Source: Gammaproteobacteria bacterium (lineage in GTDB: Bacteria; Pseudomonadota; Gammaproteobacteria; Pseudomonadales; Pseudohongiellaceae). Taken from it: DNA of 60,789 nt. The stretch lies in the NCBI GenBank assembly GCA_002731775.1, contig PCCP01000098.1, positions 1-60,789 of the forward strand, written 5' to 3'. Position numbers and translations under genes: made by a program. Of the stretch, positions 27,788 to 36,885 are shown piece by piece; positions within the stretch are counted from its first letter, which is position 1; every line of letters begins with the position of its first letter. Under the pieces are notes generated by a model. That model was given only the letters and a program-made list of their open reading frames with translations, had not been told where the DNA came from and ran no database searches.

Positions 27788-28471
27788 ATGGATACGAAGC
27801 GAGAATATTCAGTGATAGCAAGGGCTCCCTCAAAGGCCAAAACCCCCCGACGTGCTATGCCTAAGCAAGCGCGACGGCAACAGTTAATCAAAGCGACGAT
27901 GCAGAGTATCGGTCGTAATGGGCTCTCAGCTACCACCATGGCCGATATAACTCGGGCAGCAGGTCTGAGCACGGGTATCGTTAATTTACACTTCGAGAGC
28001 AAAGAAAAACTCTTAGTGGAAACCTTGCGATCCGTGGCGAATGAGTACAAAGACGGTCTCGATGAAATATTCAACGACGAAAGCATAAGCAGCGCTGAGA
28101 AATTGCTCGCCCACGTTAATTACGACTTCAGTAAAAAAATTGTAAACCGCAACAAACTTTCAGTCTGGTTCGCATTCTGGGGTGAGGCAAGATCCCGTCC
28201 TGTCTATTCCAGGATTTGCGCCAAACATGATAAAGATATGGCGTCTAGTCTGACCAGGCTATTTACTGAACTCATCAAAGAAGGGGCTTATCACCATGTT
28301 AGTCCCCGCAATATAGCCACGGCTTATACCGCCCTGGCTGACGGTCTGTGGCTGGATCTTTTAATTACTCCCCGGGAGACCAGCCCGGAACAAGCCCGAA
28401 ATATTGCGATGGATTTTCTCTCGGCACTGTTCTCAAAGCATTTTCCCGGTAATAATGGCAATAGCATTTAA
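27788..28471 (+). CDS. TetR/BetI-like transcriptional regulator
   Basis: 227 residues from the first ATG; an internal ATG at 27857 gives a 204-residue protein whose beginning (MPKQARRQQLIKATMQ) matches the usual BetI N-terminus and may be the real start. The helix-turn-helix TTMADITRAAGLSTGIVNLHF is BetI-like, and SVWFAFWGEARSRPVY is the typical start of the BetI ligand domain. BetI proteins repress choline/betaine genes and respond to a quaternary amine. The target here is probably the divergent triad-1 operon through the palindrome at 27681-27698. Confidence 0.85.
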   Translation: MDTKREYSVIARAPSKAKTPRRAMPKQARRQQLIKATMQSIGRNGLSATTMADITRAAGLSTGIVNLHFESKEKLLVETLRSVANEYKDGLDEIFNDESISSAEKLLAHVNYDFSKKIVNRNKLSVWFAFWGEARSRPVYSRICAKHDKDMASSLTRLFTELIKEGAYHHVSPRNIATAYTALADGLWLDLLITPRETSPEQARNIAMDFLSALFSKHFPGNNGNSI

Positions 28472-28579
28472 CAAGTGCTAATTCGTAACCGGGAAGTTAA
28501 TTCAGCCACGGCTTGAAAGAATCTGCAGTTAAACATGGACCTACTCCGAGCTACAGGCAAACCTGGCAATGAGCTAAAT

Positions 28580-29683
28580 ATGAAGAAATTTTGCAGACCA
28601 TTAAAGTTATTGATACTGCCAGTATTACTGATGCATGCAACTCTTGCCTTTCCACAGCAGGAAAACATCCTGAATATCTATAATTGGTCTGACTATATAG
28701 ACCCGGAGACCATTTCAGCATTCGAAGAAGAGTATGACATCAAGGTCAACTACGATATCTATGACAGCAGTGAGATAGTTGACACCAAGCTACTGGCTGG
28801 CAGTTCCGGTTATGATGTGGTGTTCCATGGCGCTTCATTCGCTTCTCGCCTTGCGACCATCGGTGTGTTTCACGCGCTGGACAAAACAAAACTAAGTAAC
28901 TGGAAAAACCTGGATCCAAAAATTCTTGCCGTACTCGATGAATTCGATCCAGGCAATCGTTTCGGCATGCCCTACATGTGGGGAACCACAGGCGTTGCTT
29001 ACAACGCCGACATGATTGAGGCTCGCATGCCCAATGCACCGGTGGATAGTTACGATTTCATTTTCGATCCGAAGATTGTTTCCAAATTTAGCGATTGCGG
29101 TGTTTCTTTTCTGGATGACCCTATAACAGTTGTACCGATGGGTATGATTTACCTGGGTTTTCCCTATAACTCGGTAGAACCCGAACATCTAAAAGCCGTA
29201 GAAGAGTTGTTTGCTGGTGTCAGACCTTTTATTAAATACTTCAGCTCCTCAAAACTATCCATCGATTTGCCAAGCGGAGAAGTTTGCATGGCCATGAGTT
29301 GGTCCGGCGACTACGCGGTGGCGATGATCCGGGCTAAAGAAGTCGGAGTCGATATCAATATGAAATATTCCATGCCTGCCGGCGGTGGCATAGGCTGGTA
29401 CGATATGGTTTATATCCCCGCAGATTCAGGTCATGTAGACAATGCACATCTTTTTTTAAACTATTTGATGCGGCCAGAAGTAATCGCGGCGATAACCAAT
29501 TACATAGGCTACGCTAATGCCAATCTGGCAGCCAACCCTCTTATCAACCCTGAATATTTTTCCGACGTTGCTATCTACCCCGACGCAGAAACATTCGAGA
29601 GCATGGAAATAACTCATATATTGGAACCAAGGCTGGAACGAAAACGCTCAAGAACCTGGACCAGAATAAAATCGGGTTTGTGA
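28580..29683 (+). CDS. potF: Polyamine ABC transporter, periplasmic binding protein
   Basis: 367 residues from the ATG at 28580, which gives a normal signal peptide (KKFCRPLKLLILPVLLMH, cleavage near AFPQQ); the upstream in-frame ATG at 28535 would bury it. It aligns throughout with E. coli PotF: IYNWSDYI, MPYMWGTTG, CGVSFLDDP, SWSGDYAVA, GWYDMVYIP and the C-terminus RTWTRIKSG. The three polyamine-binding aspartates of PotF appear kept within WSDY, WSGD and WYD. It captures putrescine or spermidine, or a methylated relative. It leads the potFGHI operon. Confidence 0.9.
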   Translation: MKKFCRPLKLLILPVLLMHATLAFPQQENILNIYNWSDYIDPETISAFEEEYDIKVNYDIYDSSEIVDTKLLAGSSGYDVVFHGASFASRLATIGVFHALDKTKLSNWKNLDPKILAVLDEFDPGNRFGMPYMWGTTGVAYNADMIEARMPNAPVDSYDFIFDPKIVSKFSDCGVSFLDDPITVVPMGMIYLGFPYNSVEPEHLKAVEELFAGVRPFIKYFSSSKLSIDLPSGEVCMAMSWSGDYAVAMIRAKEVGVDINMKYSMPAGGGIGWYDMVYIPADSGHVDNAHLFLNYLMRPEVIAAITNYIGYANANLAANPLINPEYFSDVAIYPDAETFESMEITHILEPRLERKRSRTWTRIKSGL

Positions 29684-29711
29684 TCTGCACAGGCTGAATA
29701 AATAAAACCAA

Positions 29712-30848
29712 ATGACTACGACAGCTGACGAAACTACTGCGGCCCCTGAACCTAGCGCCGAATCCTATCTACAGATCCGATCTCTCTGCAAGGACTTCGA
29801 TGGAATTACTGCCGTCGATCAGGTCAATCTTGATATTAACAAGGGTGAGCTATTTGCGATCCTGGGAGCCTCCGGCTGTGGCAAATCCACGCTATTGCGC
29901 ATGCTGGCGGGTCTGGAGACGCCCACATCGGGAAGAATAGTCCTCGACAGTGAAGATATTACCGACTGGCCCGCTTACGAGCGGCCCATCAATATGATGT
30001 TTCAGTCCTATGCGCTGTTTCCACACATGACAGTGGAAAAAAATATCGCCTATGGTTTGAAAAAAGAAAAGATTGAGCCAGATGAGATAGATCAGCGTGT
30101 GAAAAATATGTTGGACCTGGTGCAATTGAAGGGTTTCGACAAACGCAAGCCAAACCGCCTGTCCGGAGGAGAAAAGCAGCGAGTGGCACTGGCCAGGGCG
30201 CTGATCAAGAATCCCAAACTGTTATTGCTGGATGAACCACTGGCGGCTCTGGATAAAAAACTGCGAGAACAAACCCAGTTCGAGCTAATGAATTTACAGG
30301 AGGAACTGGGAGTGACATTTATTGTGGTAACACACGACCAGGAGGAGGCGATGACGCTGGCGACGAGAATTGCCGTGATGAACAGCGGCAAATTCATCCA
30401 GACAGGAACGCCTACAGAGATTTACGAGTATCCCAGCAACCGCTTCGTCGCTGACTTTTTTGGCACCATCAATATCTTTGATGCCAGGGTTATCAACGTG
30501 ACGGGTAGGGAACTGACGGTAGAAGTCGACCAATCTGATATTCAAATGAAGGCCTACAGTGACAAGCCTGTAGCCATCGATGACAACGTGGGTATCGCCG
30601 TGCGACCAGAAAAAATATCCATTAGCAAGCAACTACAAGACGGCGCAAACATCACTGCCACAAAGGGCGTCGTCGAGGATTTAGCGTATTACGGCAATTA
30701 CTCGATCTATCGAGTAAAAACCGAATCGGGCCAACTAGTTCAAGTCAGTGCACAGAACCAAACAAGATCTTCGGACCACGTTGTGGAGTGGGAAGATGAA
30801 GTGTATCTGTCCTGGGAACAAAACAGCAGCATCGTACTAGTAGACTAA
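29712..30848 (+). CDS. potG: Polyamine ABC transporter, ATPase
   Basis: 378 residues. Walker A GASGCGKST lies at about 52-60, the ABC signature LSGGEKQRVALARAL near 150, Walker B LLLLDEPLAALD just after, and the switch histidine in VVTHDQEEAM. A C-terminal TOBE-type domain (VRPEKISI) completes the PotA/PotG layout. It energises the PotH/PotI permease. It follows potF by 28 bases. Confidence 0.93.
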   Translation: MTTTADETTAAPEPSAESYLQIRSLCKDFDGITAVDQVNLDINKGELFAILGASGCGKSTLLRMLAGLETPTSGRIVLDSEDITDWPAYERPINMMFQSYALFPHMTVEKNIAYGLKKEKIEPDEIDQRVKNMLDLVQLKGFDKRKPNRLSGGEKQRVALARALIKNPKLLLLDEPLAALDKKLREQTQFELMNLQEELGVTFIVVTHDQEEAMTLATRIAVMNSGKFIQTGTPTEIYEYPSNRFVADFFGTINIFDARVINVTGRELTVEVDQSDIQMKAYSDKPVAIDDNVGIAVRPEKISISKQLQDGANITATKGVVEDLAYYGNYSIYRVKTESGQLVQVSAQNQTRSSDHVVEWEDEVYLSWEQNSSIVLVD

Positions 30849-30851
30849 TCT

Positions 30852-31763
30852 ATGGCGATTCATCAACATCGGATTGGCGATTTACTCTGGCGGCGGTTCG
30901 TAATACTCCTTCCCTATAGTTGGCTATTGCTCTTCTTCCTGGTGCCCTTCGCCATCGTATTTAAAATAAGCTTTTCCGATCCCATCGTGGCGCAGCCACC
31001 ATTCACCGCCCTGTTTGATCATTCTCAAAATCTGCTTAACCGATTCCAGGGAAGCCTGAATAACTACTTATTCCTGCTCGAAGACAACCTCTACTGGATT
31101 AGCTACCTGCGATCGATCAGGGTTGCCGGTATTTCTACGCTGCTGTGTTTGCTGCTGGGTTATCCCGTGGCCTACTACATTGCCCAGTCCCCGCCGACGC
31201 GACGCAATCTGCTATTGATGCTGATTATCCTGCCATTCTGGACCTCATTTCTGTTACGGGTTTATGCCTGGATGGGAATACTCAGCACCAACGGGATACT
31301 CAATAGCGCGCTATTGTGGATGGGCCTCATTGAAGAGCCTCTGCAAATGCTCTATACCGATTTTGCTGTTTATATAGGCATCGTCTATACCTATCTACCC
31401 TTCATGATTCTGCCCCTGTACGCCAATCTTGAAAGACTCGACCTGGAAATTCACGATGCCGCTGCTGATCTCGGTGGCAAACCCTTACAGGTGTTCTGGG
31501 ACATAACCCTGCCTGTTTCCGTACCGGGCATCATTGCTGGCTCATTGCTTGTCTTTATACCTGCCATGGGGGAGTTTGTTATCCCGGCCCTGTTAGGCGG
31601 CCTGGATTCACTAATGATCGGGCGCACGCTCTACGATGAATTCTTCGTTAATCGTGACTGGCCACTGGCTTCTGCGGTTGCCACAATTTTATTGCTAATC
31701 CTGATATTACCGATGATGCTGTTTCAACGTACACAAGTGAGCAGCACTGAGAGTAACCCGTGA
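30852..31763 (+). CDS. potH: Polyamine ABC transporter, permease PotH-like
   Basis: 303 residues, six predicted membrane segments. The loop DAAADLGGKPLQVFWDITLPVSVPGIIAG is the EAA motif that docks the ATPase, and VPFAIVFKISFSDP near the start is typical of PotB/PotH. It starts three bases after the potG stop and overlaps potI by four, so the operon is tightly coupled. Confidence 0.92.
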   Translation: MAIHQHRIGDLLWRRFVILLPYSWLLLFFLVPFAIVFKISFSDPIVAQPPFTALFDHSQNLLNRFQGSLNNYLFLLEDNLYWISYLRSIRVAGISTLLCLLLGYPVAYYIAQSPPTRRNLLLMLIILPFWTSFLLRVYAWMGILSTNGILNSALLWMGLIEEPLQMLYTDFAVYIGIVYTYLPFMILPLYANLERLDLEIHDAAADLGGKPLQVFWDITLPVSVPGIIAGSLLVFIPAMGEFVIPALLGGLDSLMIGRTLYDEFFVNRDWPLASAVATILLLILILPMMLFQRTQVSSTESNP

Positions 31764-32578
31764 GAAAGCCTCCTGCGGCACTGTTTTCTATTGCTTGCTT
31801 TGGATTTGCATTTTTATACATCCCCATCTTTTTGCTCATCGCTTATTCGTTTAATGATTCCAGACTAATCTCTATATGGGGCGGTTTCTCCACCCGCTGG
31901 TACACCGAACTGTTTCAGAATGACCAAATTATAGATGCCGCCCTACTGAGTTTTCAGATAGCGGCGATAAGCGCAACCTTCGCTACGATTTTTGGCACTC
32001 TCGCTGGACTTGCATTAACTCGCCTGGGTAATTACCCAGGCCGCTTATTCTTTACCGGTATGATTGCCGCGCCTCTGGTCATGCCTGAGGTCATAACCGG
32101 CTTATCCCTGTTGTTATTTTTTATCAGCCTGCAGGAATTGATAGGCTGGCCTGGTTCCCGCGGCGCCACCACTATCACTATCGCCCATATCACTTTTTCC
32201 ATGGCTTATGTGGCGGTGATCATCCAGTCTCGCATGCAAAGCCTGGATCGCTCACTGGAAGAAGCTGCGATGGACCTTGGCGGCCGCCCTTTCCAGGTTT
32301 TCCTGGATGTAACCTTACCAATTATTTCGCCGGCTATGCTCTCCGGTTGGCTGCTTGCCTTTACTATTTCACTGGATGATCTGGTTATAGCCAGCTTCAC
32401 CTCTGGGGCCGGCTCAAATACTCTGCCGATGGTTATCTTTTCAAAAGTAAAACTTGGAGTAACACCGGACATCAATGCGCTGGCGACATTGATTATCCTG
32501 GTTGTGGCTATCGGTGTGGCTGTTGCCAGCTTGATAATGTTCAGGCAGAACAAGGCTCTCTCTCAGCAAAAGGTCTAG
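31760..32578 (+). CDS. potI: Polyamine ABC transporter, permease PotI-like
   Basis: 272 residues with six membrane segments. IYIPIFLLIAYSFNDS-like N-terminus, the EAA loop EAAMDLGGRPFQVFLDVTLP and ISLDDLVIASFTSG are characteristic of PotC/PotI. It begins with a GTG that overlaps the potH stop. It forms the second half of the membrane channel. Confidence 0.92.
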   Translation: MRKPPAALFSIACFGFAFLYIPIFLLIAYSFNDSRLISIWGGFSTRWYTELFQNDQIIDAALLSFQIAAISATFATIFGTLAGLALTRLGNYPGRLFFTGMIAAPLVMPEVITGLSLLLFFISLQELIGWPGSRGATTITIAHITFSMAYVAVIIQSRMQSLDRSLEEAAMDLGGRPFQVFLDVTLPIISPAMLSGWLLAFTISLDDLVIASFTSGAGSNTLPMVIFSKVKLGVTPDINALATLIILVVAIGVAVASLIMFRQNKALSQQKV

Positions 32579-32677
32579 AAAAACGGGGACGAGATCTCGA
32601 AGCGGGCTCTGATGTATCGCTAGAAAACATGTCCATTCAAATTGCCTAAGGCAGGATGTATCCTAGAGAGCGCGCCT

Positions 32678-33247
32678 TCACCGGCCCTTAATTCTATCGC
32701 TGGGGATGTAATCAAAAATAAAAGTTATTCTGTCTTCCTTGCCCTTGTTCATAACACTATGGTGCTTTTGGTTATTAAGCTCGTACGCCTTGCCAACTTC
32801 AAGCTGATAAGGCCGGCCATCAATCATGAACCTCACTCGTGAGTTCGTGGTGATGGGTATATGAATTCTGTGTCCGGCGTGAAATGAGGGATGGCTGTCG
32901 CTGTGGGGTTTGATTACACCTCCTGCGAGCAGTTTTGCCGCCATCGCTCTCACGATTGTTCCACCGGGAGGATAAAATTCTTTCAATATGTGATGCATTA
33001 GTGGCATGGCATCGGCCACCAGTAAATCCCAGGCCGATTCTTTTACTATTTCGATATTCGGCCAGCCCTCGCCGTCGGTGAACAACATAACCAGGGAGTG
33101 GGTCAGGGTATGAACGTCATAGGATTTCTGCCGATAGCTATTTTCTAACCACACTTCATCATCAATCGCCAAAATTGATTCTCGTAAAGCGGAGCTATCT
33201 ACCTCTCCGAGATCTCTTAACGGCACACCGATGTCCATGCACTGCAC
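32678..33247 (-). CDS. Aspartyl/asparaginyl beta-hydroxylase-like 2OG-Fe(II) protein
   Basis: 189 residues from a GTG, or 186 from the ATG at 33238. The iron-binding pattern is visible: HSDSH (about 117-121) as the HxD part and a distal His in NNQKHHSVMNKG near 160, with RITFIFDY beyond, a possible 2-oxoglutarate-anchoring arginine. Relatives hydroxylate aspartate or asparagine side chains of proteins or small molecules. It converges on potI and precedes, in the other direction, the spuC-like gene; a role in modifying an imported amine or peptide is only a guess. Confidence 0.75.
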   Translation of the reverse strand: MQCMDIGVPLRDLGEVDSSALRESILAIDDEVWLENSYRQKSYDVHTLTHSLVMLFTDGEGWPNIEIVKESAWDLLVADAMPLMHHILKEFYPPGGTIVRAMAAKLLAGGVIKPHSDSHPSFHAGHRIHIPITTNSRVRFMIDGRPYQLEVGKAYELNNQKHHSVMNKGKEDRITFIFDYIPSDRIKGR

Positions 33248-33330
33248 CCCTGCCTGATTATCTACCCACTTGCTTGTTATTTAATCGATAATAGTCGCTA
33301 CCAGCCCAGTCTATTATATTCTATTCTTGC

Positions 33331-34719
33331 TCATTCGTTAAAATCCAGGGTCGGTATTCGTTCCAGGGCTGCGTCCAGACTTTTCTTCGCTCTCTCTATC
33401 AGTTCGTCGATATGTGTGCTGGTGGCAACCAGGGGTGGAGAAATAATCATCGTGTCGCCTACGGCGCGCATAACGAGTCCATTTTCAATGCTCATGTCAC
33501 GACACAGGCTACCGACCTTTCCAACTTTTGGATAGCGTTCGCGTTTGCTTTTGTCTTTGACCAGTTCCAGGGCGCCGAGAAAGCCTACTCCTCTGGCCTC
33601 CCCCACCAGCGGATGATCTGCCAATTCTGCCCAGCGTTTCTGTAGATAAGGCCCGGTTTCACCACCCACGGTTTCAACAATTTTCTCCTCTCGAAGAATT
33701 CTCAGGTTTGCCAAGGCTACAGCGGCGGCAACGGGATGGCCTGAATAGGTATAGCCATGGGCGAACTCGCCGCATTTATCGATGAGTACTTCAGTAATTC
33801 TGTCGCTTACCATGACTCCGCCTATTGGCAGATAACCGGAAGACAGTCCTTTGGCTATCGGCATGAAATCAGCTCTGATGCCATAGTAATCTGAGCCAAA
33901 CCACTTACCCATACGCCCAAATCCACAAATAACCTCATCCACTATCAGCAAGATGCCATACTTGTCACAGATTCGCTGAATCTCCGGCCAGTATGTCTCG
34001 GGGGGAATGATCACACCCCCAGCTCCCTGTACCGGTTCCCCAATAAATGCGGCCACTCGATCGAGGCCGAGCTCGAGTATCTTCTGTTCCAGTTGTTGCG
34101 CTATGCGCAGGCCAAAATCAGCAGGCTCGCTATCTCCCCCTTCGCCATACCAGTAGGGCTGATCTATGTGGACGATACCCGGCAACGGCAAACCGCCCTG
34201 TTCGTGCATGAATTTCATCCCACCTAAACTCGCAGCAGCCATAGTGGAGCCGTGGTAGGCATTGTTGCGGCTGATGATGACTGTTTTTTGTGATTCCCCT
34301 AACAGGTCCCAGTAGCGGCGCACCATTCTTACCACGGTGTCATTGCTTTCCGATCCTGAACCGGTAAAGAAAACATGATTGATATGAGCGGGTGCCAGCT
34401 CCGCCAGTACCTCAGCCAGTGCAATTGTGGGTGGTGTGGTGCACTGGAAAAAGCTGTTGTAATAAGGTAGTTCCTGCATTTGCCGGTAGGCTGCCTCAGC
34501 TAATTCCTTTCTGCCATAACCTATATTGACGCACCAGAGCCCTGCCATTCCATCCAGCAATTTGTGTCCCTCTGCATCCCAGATGTACACACCATCGGCC
34601 TTGACGATGACTCTCGTGCCCTGGGCGTTGATTTCCTTGCTGTCCGTGAAAGGATGAAGATGATGCTCGGCATCGGCACGTTTTAGATCGTCCAGATTGA
34701 ATCTTTGTTCGCTACTCAT
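33331..34719 (-). CDS. spuC: Polyamine:pyruvate aminotransferase, SpuC-like
   Basis: 462 residues that follow P. aeruginosa SpuC closely: HHLHPFTDSKEIN at the start, GMAGLWCVNIGYGR, FFTGSGSESNDT, VHIDQPYWYGEGGD, the DEVICGFGRMG PLP aspartate and the Schiff-base lysine in PIAKGLSSGYLPIGG, then AVGDTMIISPPLV. SpuC-type enzymes transfer the amino group of putrescine, cadaverine or related diamines to pyruvate. It is downstream of the PuuR-like gene on the same strand (54-base gap) and probably under its control. Confidence 0.9.
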   Translation of the reverse strand: MSSEQRFNLDDLKRADAEHHLHPFTDSKEINAQGTRVIVKADGVYIWDAEGHKLLDGMAGLWCVNIGYGRKELAEAAYRQMQELPYYNSFFQCTTPPTIALAEVLAELAPAHINHVFFTGSGSESNDTVVRMVRRYWDLLGESQKTVIISRNNAYHGSTMAAASLGGMKFMHEQGGLPLPGIVHIDQPYWYGEGGDSEPADFGLRIAQQLEQKILELGLDRVAAFIGEPVQGAGGVIIPPETYWPEIQRICDKYGILLIVDEVICGFGRMGKWFGSDYYGIRADFMPIAKGLSSGYLPIGGVMVSDRITEVLIDKCGEFAHGYTYSGHPVAAAVALANLRILREEKIVETVGGETGPYLQKRWAELADHPLVGEARGVGFLGALELVKDKSKRERYPKVGKVGSLCRDMSIENGLVMRAVGDTMIISPPLVATSTHIDELIERAKKSLDAALERIPTLDFNE

Positions 34720-34773
34720 GGTAATTTCTCACATTCGCTTTTATTTGATTTATTCCCGCCATCTCTGTCCTGA

Positions 34774-35325
34774 CTAAAAACTTGCCGGTGTATTGGCGCT
34801 GACGATGACTGCCTCTTCGTCACCCAGATTTCGAAATCGGTGTGGTGACTGACTATCGAAATAGTATCCCTCACCCGCAGTAAGAATTCGACTCTTCTCG
34901 CCGACTGTCAACTCAACCTGCCCGCTGACAACAACCCCGGCCTCCTCTCCTTCATGCTGCAACATTTCCGCACCGGTATCGGCGCCCGGCAATAACACTT
35001 CCCTTAACACACACATTTTTCGATTCTCGCGACCCGCACCGATCAAATGAAAATGAATATCACCGCTGCCGACATCAGGTTGCTCGGATTTTTCAAAAAA
35101 TATTTGCCTGGTATTGGCCTCGGCTTCGAAAGTAAAGAAATCCGCCAGCGACATTGGCAATCCATCCAGCACTTTTTTCAGAGAACTTACCGACGGACTC
35201 ACCTTATTTTGTTCGATAAGGGAAATGGTGGCGTTGGTTACGCCGGATCGCTTCGCCAGTTCCCGTTGAGAAAGCTCAAAATGCTTGCGTACAGTCTGCA
35301 AGCGAGAGCCTATTTCAATCGACAT
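34774..35325 (-). CDS. puuR: PuuR-like regulator (XRE helix-turn-helix plus cupin)
   Basis: 183 residues. An XRE-type helix-turn-helix (SQRELAKRSGVTNATISLIEQ) occupies residues 19-39, and a cupin from about 100 on (GEEAGVVVSGQVELTVG, then YYFDSQSPHRF) presumably binds a polyamine. It ends SANTPASF, like E. coli PuuR (SAHTPTTF). GGAG precedes the ATG. It is divergent from bauA, and two PuuR-like operator sites lie in the shared gap, so it probably represses spuC/puuR and bauA/mmsA until polyamine is present. Confidence 0.9.
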   Translation of the reverse strand: MSIEIGSRLQTVRKHFELSQRELAKRSGVTNATISLIEQNKVSPSVSSLKKVLDGLPMSLADFFTFEAEANTRQIFFEKSEQPDVGSGDIHFHLIGAGRENRKMCVLREVLLPGADTGAEMLQHEGEEAGVVVSGQVELTVGEKSRILTAGEGYYFDSQSPHRFRNLGDEEAVIVSANTPASF

Positions 35326-35351
35326 AGATACAGCTCCAGGCTAATAAAGTT

Positions 35352-35365
35352 AAATATATTAAACA
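35352..35365. promoter_or_regulatory. PuuR-like operator, site 1
   Basis: AAATATATTAAACA resembles the E. coli PuuR box AAAATATAATGAACA. It lies 27 bases before the puuR start, a position suited to autorepression. The same core recurs at 35395. Confidence 0.6.
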
Positions 35366-35394
35366 TATTTCCCGATAATGTGGACTTATTTGTC

Positions 35395-35408
35395 AATTAT
35401 ATTTAACA
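35395..35408. promoter_or_regulatory. PuuR-like operator, site 2
   Basis: AATTATATTTAACA is a second match to the PuuR box in the same orientation, 43 bases (about four helical turns) from site 1 and 34 bases before the bauA start. Same-face spacing suggests cooperative binding. Confidence 0.6.
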
Positions 35409-35442
35409 TTTACTCAAATCCTACATATTCCAAAGGTCCGCT

Positions 35443-36780
35443 ATGAACGCGAAAAGTAAGCCATCTCCTGTGGTCCAGAATCTGGAAAAGTTTTGGATGC
35501 CCTTCACTTCCAATCAACGCTTTAAGGCGGAGCCAAAAATACTGGCGGCAGCTAAGGGCATGTACTACATATCGGACAGGGGCCAAAAAATTCTTGATTG
35601 CACCTCCGGCTTATGGTGCTGCAATGCGGGTCACGGCAGAGAAACCATCACCGAAGCGGTAAAACTGCAATTAAATCACATGGATTTTGGGCCCACTTTT
35701 CAGGTAGGCCATCCGATTGCATTCCGCCTCGCAGAGCGTTTGTGCGAGATCACCCCAGCAGGATTTGATCACGTTTTCTTTACCAACTCAGGTTCAGAAT
35801 CTGCGGACACCGCATTGAAAATAGCCCTGGCTTATCATCGGGCGCGGGGGGACAGCGACCGAATTCGACTCATCGGCAGAGAGAAGGGTTATCACGGCAC
35901 TAATTTTGGCGGCATGTCAGTGGGTGGCATTCCCGGAAATCGCGAGGCATTTGGCAATCTCCTGCCTGATGTCGATCACCTTCGGCATACGCTGGATATT
36001 GAACGCAACGCCTTTAGTCGCGGGCTGCCCGAACATGGAGCTGAACTCGCCGACGACCTGGAAAGACTGTGCCAACTGCACGACCCTGCAACAATCGCTG
36101 CGGTAATTGTCGAGCCCATAGCCTGCTCCGGCGGGGTAGTGTTTCCGGCCAAGGGTTACCTGAAGAGACTCAGGGAAATTTGTGATCGACATGGAATACT
36201 GTTGATATTTGACGAAGTCATTACCGGCTTCGGGCGCGTCGGCAAGGCCTTCGCTGCGGAACGTTTTGGCGTCATACCCGACATCATAACCAGCGCCAAG
36301 GGTCTTACCAACGGTGCTATTCCGATGGGGGCGGTGTTTGTAAAAGATTCAATTTATGAGGCTTTTATGCAGGGGCCCGGCCCGGGCATCGAACTCTTCC
36401 ACGGCTACACCTATTCGGGTCATCCAGTGGCTGCGGCCGCTGCACTGGCAAGCCTGGACATCTATCAACAGGAGAATCTATTTGAACGTACTATAGAGTT
36501 GGAAAGCTACTTCGAAGACGCGGTTCATTCACTGCAAGGGCTTCCCAATATCATCGATATCCGCAATTATGGACTCGTAGCTGGTATCGAGCTTTGCAGC
36601 AGAGAGAATAAGCCCGGAGCCCGTGTTTATGATATTTTTACCCGTTGCTTTCACGAAGAGGGCTTGCTGATTCGGGCCTCGTTAGACATCATTGCATTGA
36701 GCCCGCCGCTGATAATTGAAAAAGCACAGATCGATCAGATGTTTGAGACGCTGGGTCGAGTGATTAAGGAAACCGCCTGA
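35443..36780 (+). CDS. bauA: Beta-alanine:pyruvate aminotransferase, BauA-like
   Basis: 445 residues resembling P. aeruginosa BauA: KFWMPFTSNQRFK near the start, CTSGLWCCNAGHGRE, FFTNSGSESADTALK, KGYHGTNFGGMSVGGI, the DEVITGFGRVG aspartate and the Schiff-base lysine in TSAKGLTNGAIPMG. BauA converts beta-alanine and pyruvate to malonate semialdehyde and alanine. The mmsA gene follows by 105 bases and consumes the semialdehyde, which supports the assignment. AAAGG precedes the ATG. Confidence 0.88.
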   Translation: MNAKSKPSPVVQNLEKFWMPFTSNQRFKAEPKILAAAKGMYYISDRGQKILDCTSGLWCCNAGHGRETITEAVKLQLNHMDFGPTFQVGHPIAFRLAERLCEITPAGFDHVFFTNSGSESADTALKIALAYHRARGDSDRIRLIGREKGYHGTNFGGMSVGGIPGNREAFGNLLPDVDHLRHTLDIERNAFSRGLPEHGAELADDLERLCQLHDPATIAAVIVEPIACSGGVVFPAKGYLKRLREICDRHGILLIFDEVITGFGRVGKAFAAERFGVIPDIITSAKGLTNGAIPMGAVFVKDSIYEAFMQGPGPGIELFHGYTYSGHPVAAAAALASLDIYQQENLFERTIELESYFEDAVHSLQGLPNIIDIRNYGLVAGIELCSRENKPGARVYDIFTRCFHEEGLLIRASLDIIALSPPLIIEKAQIDQMFETLGRVIKETA

Positions 36781-36885
36781 TCATTCTAGTTTATCTATCC
36801 AGTATTGGCATCTGGTTCCCGGCAATTAGGGCCAAGCGATGGAACTCCAATCACTAAACTCCTACAACCACAGCAAGGCTAAAAC

